DNA of 46,437 nt from a virus. Every line of letters starts with the position of its first letter. The stretch's first letter is position 1. The DNA lies in IMG/VR virus record IMGVR_UViG_3300022890_000037, positions 1-46,437 of that record. One strand, written 5' to 3'. Shown piece after piece: positions 40,626-46,437 of the stretch. Both the position numbers and the translations under genes were made by a program. The notes under the pieces are model-generated. The model was not told where the DNA came from. It did no database searches and saw only the letters and a list, made by a program, of their open reading frames with translations.

Positions 40626-41729
40626 TTATTCTCCTTTAGCTGTGTTTAGCTTTTCTGATAATTTAGTTGGCTTAGCTGGCCCTGACATTGACTTAATGCC
40701 GCCTTTGAGTTTGCCTGCCAGACTCTTCATTGGTCCCATAGTACCTAGTTGCTTAGCGAACTGTGGCATTACTGAATCATCCCTCATATGTGGCGCACTA
40801 TTAAAGCCCTCACCCCATAAGCGGTTCGCTGTCTGGTTATGATTCTCTGTAGATTGGTAGTTAACACTATTAGCATCTACACGGTCTTTAATTTCATTAG
40901 GATCTAACTTAGGAACATTAGATTGCCCTGCCACAATATTGGCAGCTCTGTTACGTGGATCATTCTGTAGCCCTATTCTTTCCATCAACAGTTCATTGTG
41001 GTACTTCTGTTGCTCTGGTGTCATATTGGCCCACATGTTTGGCTTATCATCCTCTGCAGCACCCTTATGTAGGGGTTCTTTAGAGGCTAGCCTTAGGTCA
41101 CGCTGCTTACGTGCTTCGGCGAAGTCTTCTTCAATAAGCTCCTTCTCGCGGTCCATACGACTACGTACAGAAGGGTCGTTGCGTTCTTCCTCGGTGAGGC
41201 GTTGGCATACGGCTTCCTTCTGTGTGTATCCCTCTAGGTATCCTTTCTGTTTAATATTCATTGCTTTTTTCTCCACCGTAAATCTTGGGTCAGACTTTAC
41301 AGATTTAAGTAAACTGTTATAGAGACCATCATGTGAGGTCTTGCCTCCTTTATCATAACTAGGAGCCCCTGTTTCCCAATCAAGTCTATCCAGCTCCGCT
41401 ATAGCTTCTTTGTCTCCTTTGTCAGCCCGGTTAACCAGCGTAGCTCTCTCGGCTAACCATCCCGTCGTATCTTTATCCGAAGAAAAAGGCCAAACTGCTT
41501 CTTTATTCATATCTCTTGTTTTCCTGCTTTGTTTATCCTTAGGTAGATCCTTTTCAATTCTAAAGCTCAATAGCTTCTTACCGTTTACTGTGGGTTGGCC
41601 TAGTTCATCTATGCCTATTTCTTTAACTACTTCACGTTGGTTCTTAAAACGACCACCTAATAATATATCACCCTTTTCGATATTTACATCCATTGCTGCC
41701 TTCTTTAATTTATCTGCTAGTGTGCTCAT
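40626..41729 (-). CDS. Composite tagged protein, 367 aa, with internal tag and start site
   Basis: The protein looks like a fusion of three tagged pieces: MSTLADKLKKAAMD at the start, MNKEAVWPF near residue 73, and MNIKQKGYLEGYTQKEAV at residue 157. The last is the full tag. Its ATG at 41261 has GGAG nine bases upstream, so a shorter 211-residue product could also be made. The second half is polar and helical (EKELIEEDFAEARKQRDLRL), with a Lys/Gly-rich end. It overlaps the upstream gene by four bases. No family is recognised. Confidence 0.75.
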   Translation of the reverse strand: MSTLADKLKKAAMDVNIEKGDILLGGRFKNQREVVKEIGIDELGQPTVNGKKLLSFRIEKDLPKDKQSRKTRDMNKEAVWPFSSDKDTTGWLAERATLVNRADKGDKEAIAELDRLDWETGAPSYDKGGKTSHDGLYNSLLKSVKSDPRFTVEKKAMNIKQKGYLEGYTQKEAVCQRLTEEERNDPSVRSRMDREKELIEEDFAEARKQRDLRLASKEPLHKGAAEDDKPNMWANMTPEQQKYHNELLMERIGLQNDPRNRAANIVAGQSNVPKLDPNEIKDRVDANSVNYQSTENHNQTANRLWGEGFNSAPHMRDDSVMPQFAKQLGTMGPMKSLAGKLKGGIKSMSGPAKPTKLSEKLNTAKGE

Positions 41730-41992
41730 AGGTTGCTTACAAACTCCCTCATTTCATGTTCTTCCTTGAATTTACAGTTTGTGCATACATCATCCTTGAG
41801 TGGTTGTACAAGGCGAGCATGCTTCTCAATGTAGAAAGGGTTAAGCCACTTAGTAGTTCCGTCGGCTAGTTCAATCCTCTTCTTGATAACCATAAGGCAA
41901 TGGGATCCACCAGGTTTGTACTCCTTCTCAAGGCACTTGGTGCATAGCTTATAGCGTTCCTCAATATCAATATTCAGTTCTTCATCACCCAT
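41726..41992 (-). CDS. Small Cys-cluster protein, 88 aa
   Basis: The protein begins MGDEELNIDIEERYKLCTKC. It has CxxC near residue 17, a single Cys near 32 and CTNC near 71, a likely zinc-binding site. The centre (LADGTTKWLNPFYIEKHARL) is unremarkable. It overlaps the composite tagged gene by four bases. No family is recognised. Confidence 0.73.
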   Translation of the reverse strand: MGDEELNIDIEERYKLCTKCLEKEYKPGGSHCLMVIKKRIELADGTTKWLNPFYIEKHARLVQPLKDDVCTNCKFKEEHEMREFVSNL

Positions 41993-42070
41993 TTCATATT
42001 CTCCTAATAAATTTAATACCTTAATATAGTACTAAAACCAGCTAATAGCGAAAAAAAAAGGAGAGGGTTA

Positions 42071-42092
42071 AGCCGGCCCCGAAGGACCGGCT
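42071..42092 (-). terminator. UUCG-tetraloop hairpin, copy 1, after the 161-aa gene
   Basis: In the transcript AGCCGGUCC-UUCG-GGGCCGGCU forms a nine-pair stem (one U-G) with a UUCG tetraloop, eight bases after the stop codon. A run of nine Ts follows about 14 bases later. It may be a terminator, a processing site or an mRNA stabiliser. An identical copy is at 43533. Confidence 0.7.
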
Positions 42093-42099
42093 GTTATTG

Positions 42100-42585
42100 T
42101 TATCTGGCAAGCTTCATGTCCAATGCCTTAATCATAACCTGGTCAAGTAGCTTTTTGGGCAGTTCCTTCTTTATTGTATACAGGGACCCTTCCTTAAGTG
42201 CCAACCTGTAAAACTGTCGGTAGAATGCATAAAGTGTCGGGCAATCATCATGCTTATGCCAGTTACTTGTCTTACCCGGGAGGAAACAGTCCAACGGGAT
42301 CCTATCAGCGGGCCTATTCCATCCTTTATCAGTACTCTTGTACTCCTTAGGCTCATACACTCTATACTGCGTATATGCACAATAGCCATCCCTGGACTTA
42401 GCGTTCTTTACAAGTGCAACCCTAAAGTTATTTATCTCAGCATAGTTACGTTCCATTGTCTTGGGTATAGACTTCTCAAGGAGTGCAATTACCTTGCGAT
42501 CCTTAACGACCTTTACAGGACGGGAAACCGTTTGGTATACCCTTCTAGTTCGTTGTACATATTCATTTACTCTTATAGTATCCAT
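42100..42585 (-). CDS. Unknown protein, 161 aa
   Basis: The protein begins MDTIRVNEYVQRTRRVYQTV and is basic overall. Aromatic and charged residues are frequent (NFRVALVKNAKSRDGYCAYT, TLYAFYRQFYRLALKE). It has no membrane segment or metal cluster. It is followed by UUCG hairpin copy 1. No family is recognised. Confidence 0.73.
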   Translation of the reverse strand: MDTIRVNEYVQRTRRVYQTVSRPVKVVKDRKVIALLEKSIPKTMERNYAEINNFRVALVKNAKSRDGYCAYTQYRVYEPKEYKSTDKGWNRPADRIPLDCFLPGKTSNWHKHDDCPTLYAFYRQFYRLALKEGSLYTIKKELPKKLLDQVMIKALDMKLAR

Positions 42586-42626
42586 AAGGCTCCTTTTATT
42601 GTGGCTTAATTAATGATAATAGTGCC

Positions 42627-43148
42627 TCATCCCTTTGTGGCCACGTGGTCTATGAGGTTATTAACGTCTTTACGGAACTTGATAACATCCTTGAATGTTA
42701 AGGGGGCCACCTTAGCCTCAATATCGAAGCCCTCCAAATAAACATATAACGAATCTGTCAAATCCCCTAACTCTACAGGATCACCTTCGTAACGCATAAG
42801 GCCATCATTGTAGGCTCTTGCATAAGTGGTTTTCTCTATATCAGCCAGTTCCCTTTCATGCATAGCTACTTTACCTTCCTGCCTTATTCTTTCGATACGA
42901 ATATCATGTAAAGCCGAATCTAACGCGTACAGCCCAGCTGTGACTGCTATCATTAATGCTGAGGAGCTATAAGGGTCTGTTAGTACCTGCTTCATAGCCG
43001 TCACCCTTCCGGGTGGCTTTCCGTACATCTCGGCCATCTGTTTTACAGTACCCAGGCCATCGATAGCACTCTGGGCTGCTTTGTGTAGGATCTTATAATC
43101 CTCCTTCATGGCTGCCTTCTGTGCTTCATTTCTTCTACCTCTACCCAT
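42627..43148 (-). CDS. Unknown protein with possible HTH segment, 173 aa
   Basis: The N-terminus is basic (MGRGRRNEAQKAAMKEDYKI). Residues 33-55 (GTVKQMAEMYGKPPGRVTAMK) have the look of a helix-turn-helix segment, so DNA binding is possible. A hydrophobic helix (SALMIAVTAGLYALDSAL) follows, then charged helices. The start follows AGGAG. No family is recognised. Confidence 0.73.
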   Translation of the reverse strand: MGRGRRNEAQKAAMKEDYKILHKAAQSAIDGLGTVKQMAEMYGKPPGRVTAMKQVLTDPYSSSALMIAVTAGLYALDSALHDIRIERIRQEGKVAMHERELADIEKTTYARAYNDGLMRYEGDPVELGDLTDSLYVYLEGFDIEAKVAPLTFKDVIKFRKDVNNLIDHVATKG

Positions 43149-43163
43149 ATCATTCTCCTTTAG

Positions 43164-43511
43164 TTAATCCTGGTCTAATATTACACCCCTCATTTTATGT
43201 GACCACATTATACCGTCACATTCCGCACATATAGTGCACCTATATACTGAACGTTTCAGGGATGCTATTATCGAGGGGGGTCTAAAGCCCTCATAAACAG
43301 CGCCGCAGTAACCGCACTCATGTAGACATGTGCTGGGATCCTCAGCGCCATTCTTCTTGCTTATAAAGATCCTGACGTTCCAACGTGAAACAGGGGGGCG
43401 TTTTCCAAAGGATACTCCCCTCCCATCCATCATCTTCCAGTCATCGTCCAACTGTACAGCTAACACGGCCAGCCTGGCAGCATCCCCTATTAAGTATTTC
43501 TTCTTCTGCAC
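43164..43511 (-). CDS. Zinc-cluster protein, 115 aa
   Basis: The protein begins MQKKKYLIGDAARLAVLAVQ. It has CLHECGYCG near residues 62-70 and YRCTICAEC near 90-98, two cysteine pairs typical of a zinc ribbon. The region between is short and basic. AAGGAGG lies upstream and overlaps the tail of UUCG hairpin copy 2. No family is recognised. Confidence 0.75.
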   Translation of the reverse strand: MQKKKYLIGDAARLAVLAVQLDDDWKMMDGRGVSFGKRPPVSRWNVRIFISKKNGAEDPSTCLHECGYCGAVYEGFRPPSIIASLKRSVYRCTICAECDGIMWSHKMRGVILDQD

Positions 43512-43532
43512 ACCGGCCTCCTTTAGCTAGTA

Positions 43533-43554
43533 AGCCGGCCCCGAAGGACCGGCT
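43533..43554 (-). terminator. UUCG-tetraloop hairpin, copy 2, after the 407-aa gene
   Basis: The same 22-base hairpin as at 42071, with shared flanks (at least 29 identical bases), lies ten bases after the stop of the 407-aa gene. No T-run follows, so it may be a processing or stability element instead of a true terminator. Confidence 0.6.
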
Positions 43555-43564
43555 GTTATATCAC

Positions 43565-44788
43565 CTACTCAGCAGCTGATGCCTTCAGCTCCTCAGCCAA
43601 CTGGATGAGCTCTGTAGCCTTTTTGGTTACAGTGTCTGCCAGTTCCTTATGGGGATTCATACCCATAACAGCAGCAGTGATCTTTGAGCCTTTAGCGGTC
43701 CTCACCATAGAATGTCCGGCTCCTTTACCTCTGCCTCTACTATAAAAACGACTTGCATTCGTTGAACGGCCTTTTTTGAGGAGGACGGTGGCTCCACGAA
43801 CTCCCTCTCCACTCAATGCTGCACGTAATGCCTCGTCACTGGCATGATTAAATACCCTACACTGTTCGCCACTCACACTCCCGACTGTACATCTAGCTGC
43901 ATGCGCTGTAATTTGTACAGCCTCTCTATAAGAACAGCCATCGTCATATGCTTTCTGGAAAACAGTATAAAGAGCGTTGAACCTAATTAACGCTACAGCC
44001 TCCGATGCATTTTCCTTAGCTCTTTTTATATTGTGGCTATTACTGGGACGCACGATATCATTATACAAAGCCAACCCATCAGCTGACTTAATATTGTGCC
44101 AACCCGGTACATTTACTGTAGCTGGTAAACCCCATGTTACGAATGTCCAGCCGCCTGTTGTTGTTTTCGAACCAGTAACGCCTTCTAGTGCTTTAAGGTG
44201 AACATTGAAGCCTAGACCCCGAGCGTGCTTAACAAAATCTATAAGCACCTCGTTCTCGATCATGCCGTGTTCCTCAAGGTGGCGCTTATCATGTCCCGCA
44301 CAGAAATGAATCATACCCTTACCATAAGGATAGTCAGTCATAAACTGCTTCATGTTAGCAACCTTGGCTATGCCCTCTTTCGTACACAGAGTCTTCATAT
44401 CGGTGTATGTGAAGATCTTGGTTGAAGAGGGGACCTTACCTTTGAGGTCCTGAGCAGATGTGCTGCTATCCTCATTAAGCAGGGTAACGTTCTCTGCGAG
44501 ACCCAGGAAGCCCCTCAAAGACGTGAATGTCTTCCCGATGAGCTCATACACAATACATACGATACCCTTCTTGGCCACATGCATACAGGTGCATTCTGTA
44601 GTCACAGATACATCCGAGTTCTTTGTTGTGTATCTTCCAGGTCCACCCGAGTTATCTACATAGAGATCGATGCGCAAGGAGTCTATAAACTCCTTGGAGA
44701 TATCATGCTTTGTCGGGGTGTAGTGACTAGTGTTACCAGTGTGGGTTTTCGCGGCGATACTACTTCTCTTGTTTTGTTTTTTACTCAT
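43565..44788 (-). CDS. Unknown protein, 407 aa
   Basis: The protein begins MSKKQNKRSSIAAKTHTGNT with a basic, low-complexity N-terminus. Residues about 38-95 include IDLYVDNSGGPGRYTTKNSD and CTCMHVAKKGIVCIVYELIG, possibly a beta-rich fold. A helical part follows with SEAVALIRFNALYTVFQKAY, and the C-terminus is basic then helical. I considered a VWA or Ro60-like fold because of the D-x-S-G-G segment but see no further support. GAGG lies upstream of ATG 44788. It stands alone between two hairpins, after a 250-base gap. Confidence 0.75.
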   Translation of the reverse strand: MSKKQNKRSSIAAKTHTGNTSHYTPTKHDISKEFIDSLRIDLYVDNSGGPGRYTTKNSDVSVTTECTCMHVAKKGIVCIVYELIGKTFTSLRGFLGLAENVTLLNEDSSTSAQDLKGKVPSSTKIFTYTDMKTLCTKEGIAKVANMKQFMTDYPYGKGMIHFCAGHDKRHLEEHGMIENEVLIDFVKHARGLGFNVHLKALEGVTGSKTTTGGWTFVTWGLPATVNVPGWHNIKSADGLALYNDIVRPSNSHNIKRAKENASEAVALIRFNALYTVFQKAYDDGCSYREAVQITAHAARCTVGSVSGEQCRVFNHASDEALRAALSGEGVRGATVLLKKGRSTNASRFYSRGRGKGAGHSMVRTAKGSKITAAVMGMNPHKELADTVTKKATELIQLAEELKASAAE

Positions 44789-44824
44789 ACTAATTACCTC
44801 ATTATTTCATTGTTGTTTCATTCG

Positions 44825-44851
44825 GATTTAGATCTGATTTAGATCTGATTT
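44825..44851. repeat. Operator-like 11-bp direct repeats before the 407-aa gene
   Basis: GATTTAGATCT occurs twice in tandem and once in part, placing two AGATCT palindromes one helical turn (11 bp) apart. It lies about 37-63 bases upstream of the start of the 407-aa gene, a plausible regulator-binding site. Confidence 0.45.
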
Positions 44852-44982
44852 CTTGTGCCTCCTCCATAAGGCTCTGTTAGTTGTTCATTGTTACTCACTC
44901 TGAGGTCATACAATAAACATACCAATCAGCGCTCTGCAGCGGCCCTGATATGTGTGGCTTTATGTATACCCTCTCCGTTATG

Positions 44983-45016
44983 TGCTAAAAATATAGCTAG
45001 TAGAACTTTCGTTCTA
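44983..45016 (-). terminator. Candidate terminator with GAAA tetraloop after the HTH gene
   Basis: On the minus strand TAGAAC-GAAA-GTTCTA (45001-45016) forms a six-pair stem with a GNRA loop and is followed by CTAGCTATATTTTTAG. It lies about 25 bases after the stop of the ParB-like HTH gene, at the left end of the Cys-rich gene chain. Confidence 0.4.
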
Positions 45017-45040
45017 GTATATAATGCCATAATTATGCGT

Positions 45041-45349
45041 TCATTTAACCTGCTTTTTGAGTAGCTCCTGAACCGCAATATTTGCAGTTATATCCCCAGA
45101 GCTCATACTTCTGATAAGACCCTTCCTACCACTCTTGAGTACTCTCACTATGCGTTCCCCAGATGAGGCACTGATTCCGAGCTCTTCAGCTATGTCCTCA
45201 GCTGCTTTACCTTTAAATGCCCCTCTAGGGCTGGGTGCATGGTTGCCCTGCCTTTCCTTGGCATCCCTTGATGCCTTTCGTAGCAGGCTACCGATCTTGC
45301 GGATCGTCTCGGTCCGTCTTATTGTAACTCCTGACAATGTTTTCGTCAT
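45041..45349 (-). CDS. ParB/KorB-like HTH DNA-binding protein, 102 aa
   Basis: The N-terminus is basic (MTKTLSGVTIRRTETIRKIG). Residues about 48-95 (AAEDIAEELGISASSGERIV, then RVLKSGRKGLIRSMSSGDIT) match the helix-turn-helix part of ParB-type proteins, where an AExLGxSxxTVxRxxxVLKxG segment is followed by LxxAVxSGExs. No ParB nuclease/CTPase domain is present, so this is a stand-alone HTH. It may regulate transcription or bind phage DNA sites. It is the last gene of the overlapping Cys-rich chain, and its ATG lies within the end of the upstream gene. Confidence 0.65.
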   Translation of the reverse strand: MTKTLSGVTIRRTETIRKIGSLLRKASRDAKERQGNHAPSPRGAFKGKAAEDIAEELGISASSGERIVRVLKSGRKGLIRSMSSGDITANIAVQELLKKQVK

Positions 45350-45626
45350 CTGTTAGCTCCTTTAGTTTAAGTAGGTCTACGTATAAACCGTCACACTTGT
45401 CTTCTATGATCTCTTTTATTAATTGCTCCTTGTTCTTAGCTTTCACTAAGGCATCAGCGGACCATGCGGGGTAGTCTGTAAAACATATAACCGATGTGCA
45501 AGTAGGTGTTATGCCTCCATTATATATGGGACACCCACTACCACAGCCCTTACAGCCCCCATCAGCAAGACAGTGGTATACTGTATCCCTAATCATCTTA
45601 GGTGTTAGTTGTATTTGTTTCTTCAT
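45288..45626 (-). CDS. Cys-rich mini-protein of tandem chain, 112 aa
   Basis: The protein begins MKKQIQLTPKMIRDTVYHCL. Eight cysteines are present, clustered in CLADGGCKGCGSGCP and CTSVIC, so it probably binds zinc or another metal. The segment DGLYVDLLKLKELTDDEN matches the DPLYxDLLxVKEL motif of its upstream neighbours. Its coding DNA contains AAGGAG, followed by the ATG of the HTH gene, with a 62-base overlap. No family is recognised. Confidence 0.75.
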   Translation of the reverse strand: MKKQIQLTPKMIRDTVYHCLADGGCKGCGSGCPIYNGGITPTCTSVICFTDYPAWSADALVKAKNKEQLIKEIIEDKCDGLYVDLLKLKELTDDENIVRSYNKTDRDDPQDR

Positions 45627-45918
45627 CGCTCAGCTCCTTAACGTGTAGTAGGTCCTGGTATAGAGGATCTATAAGCTGTAGGTGTGTATGACTACCGTAT
45701 CCGCATACTCTATGGTTGTTCTTAAACCGAGGGCATGCGACATTCCCCGCGGATAGAGGAGGCTTGCTTAATGCACAGGTATGGCAAATGTGCTCCTTAG
45801 CTTTAATTGATACCTTTTTAAACATATATGACCGCCCTCCTTGTGCTCTTATAAGGTATACCTTATTAGGCTTAACAACCTCAGCAGAGTATTCAATTAG
45901 TCTTATTGTCTCCTCCAT
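45598..45918 (-). CDS. Cys-rich mini-protein of tandem chain, 106 aa
   Basis: The protein begins MEETIRLIEYSAEVVKPNKV. A cysteine set (CHTCALSK...CPRF...CGY) suggests metal binding. It ends DPLYQDLLHVKELSDEETNTTNT. The AAGGAG inside the VKEL codons and the ATG inside SDE form the start signals of the 112-aa gene, which overlaps by 29 bases. No family is recognised. Confidence 0.75.
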   Translation of the reverse strand: MEETIRLIEYSAEVVKPNKVYLIRAQGGRSYMFKKVSIKAKEHICHTCALSKPPLSAGNVACPRFKNNHRVCGYGSHTHLQLIDPLYQDLLHVKELSDEETNTTNT

Positions 45919-46087
45919 CGCATATCTCCTTTAATGTTAATAAGTCTCTGTATAGTGGGTCACTGACATAGCGTGGTATGTACGTTTTGCACTTCAAGGG
46001 GCTGTTACCCTTCGTAAAGTCCCATTCACCATCACAAGTACGCATCAGCTTACGGCACCTCTTACAAGTTGATTTAAGACTGCTCAT
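45893..46087 (-). CDS. Cys-rich mini-protein of tandem chain, 64 aa
   Basis: The protein begins MSSLKSTCKRCRKLMRTCDG and has CKRC plus two further Cys. It ends DPLYRDLLTLKEICDGGDNK. The AAAGGAG in the LKE codons and the ATG in CDG start the 106-aa gene, overlapping by 26 bases. It is the shortest complete member of the chain. No family is recognised. Confidence 0.73.
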   Translation of the reverse strand: MSSLKSTCKRCRKLMRTCDGEWDFTKGNSPLKCKTYIPRYVSDPLYRDLLTLKEICDGGDNKTN

Positions 46088-46379
46088 CGCTTAGCTCCTT
46101 TACTTTAAGTAGATCTGCATATAATGGATCCGAGTACTGCTCTATTGCGTTCCGGAGTATTTCATCCTTATGCTTTATTATAAAGCTTACCCAAGAGCCC
46201 TCAGGCAGTTTGTGTTCATCAACCCTTATGCATTTACACCAGTTGACACACCTATCACCAGGTTCGAACAGAGGGCATTCGCTACACTCTTCACCGGGTT
46301 CTTTGCTGCGAAGTACGCATCTCTCTAAACCTTCTTTAAGGTCTTGTGGGTTTATATATTTACTCTTCAATGGTTCCAT
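46074..46379 (-). CDS. Cys-rich mini-protein of tandem chain, 101 aa
   Basis: The protein begins MEPLKSKYINPQDLKEGLER. Six or more Cys occur in CVLRSKEPGEECSECP and CVNWCKC. It ends DPLYADLLKVKELSDEQS, the best example of the shared ending. The AAGGAG and ATG in the last codons start the 64-aa gene, overlapping by 14 bases. No family is recognised. Confidence 0.75.
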   Translation of the reverse strand: MEPLKSKYINPQDLKEGLERCVLRSKEPGEECSECPLFEPGDRCVNWCKCIRVDEHKLPEGSWVSFIIKHKDEILRNAIEQYSDPLYADLLKVKELSDEQS

Positions 46380-46437
46380 TGCTTATCTCCTTTACTTTAA
46401 GCAGGTCCATGTATACTGGATCCAGGAAAGTCTTCAT
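46360..46437 (-). CDS. C-terminal end of another member of the mini-gene chain (cut by window edge)
   Basis: The visible 25 residues are MKTFLDPVYMDLLKVKEISN and five more, the same DPxYxDLLxVKE ending as the next four genes. AAGGAG in the VKE codons precedes the ATG of the 101-aa gene. The Met at the window edge may be internal, because in all other members the motif is C-terminal. Confidence 0.6.
   Translation of the reverse strand: MKTFLDPVYMDLLKVKEISNGTIEE

Noticed and set aside
43565-44788. Ro60/VWA-like reading of the 407-aa protein from its D-x-S-G-G segment
   Set aside because: A single weak segment; no other VWA or TROVE motif was found.
44832-44905. Short frames in the gap upstream of the 407-aa gene (about 19 and 22 codons)
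   Set aside because: No ribosome sites, and they overlap the repeat element.

Overview
This window is part of the genome of a large tailed double-stranded DNA phage (Caudoviricetes). The evidence is a portal protein, a capsid-maturation protease, a phage-type dNMP kinase, a free-standing HNH endonuclease, many short overlapping genes of unknown function, and a phage-encoded multisubunit RNA polymerase. I cannot name the host. Strong AGGAGG-type ribosome sites and two TTGACT/TATRTT promoters point to an ordinary bacterial host. No rRNA, tRNA or CRISPR was seen, and no stretch longer than about 300 bases lacks a gene.

Layout. Bases 1-28859 are a leftward (minus) block of head and RNA polymerase genes. 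In transcription order it holds two Gly-rich membrane proteins, dNMP kinase, two unknown proteins, a small zinc protein, the portal, five small or medium genes (four with an N-terminal KEA-type tag), and RNA polymerase beta fused to the N-terminal part of beta'. Two tagged genes follow, then the C-terminal part of beta', another tagged protein, three unknown proteins, the maturation protease, and an acidic scaffold-like protein cut by the window edge. Bases 28919-33572 are a single rightward operon of small accessory genes, including an HNH endonuclease and a DUF4406-type protein. It has its own promoter and terminator. Bases 33672-46437 are leftward again. The first half holds tagged, low-complexity or Gly-zipper presumed virion proteins. 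The rest holds accessory genes: a methyltransferase, a membrane protein, zinc-cluster proteins, a ParB-like HTH protein and a chain of overlapping Cys-rich mini-genes.

How the parts work together. The RNA polymerase genes sit between portal and protease in the head-gene block, so the enzyme is probably made late and may be packaged for use in the next infection (inference). It is very unusual in layout: one 2245-codon gene carries beta plus beta' up to just after the catalytic DFDGD loop, while the rest of beta' (bridge helix, trigger loop, second zinc site) is a separate gene two genes away. Three inteins interrupt its most conserved sites, and a fourth interrupts the maturation protease beside its probable catalytic histidine. 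All four carry LAGLIDADG endonuclease motifs.

The most novel signal is a short motif, hydrophobic-x-K-x-A (often L-x-K-E-A). It ends the N-terminal tag of about 16 proteins and is repeated 7-10 times in the protease extein and in two neighbouring proteins. It is absent from the protease intein and the portal, and rare in the RNA polymerase. I propose that it is the cleavage or capsid-targeting signal of the phage maturation protease, and that the tagged Gly-zipper proteins are internal, possibly ejected, virion proteins. Other notable signals are three exact copies of a 16-bp palindrome, a duplicated UUCG hairpin, and Cys-rich mini-genes whose shared C-terminal peptide motif also encodes the ribosome-binding site of the next gene.
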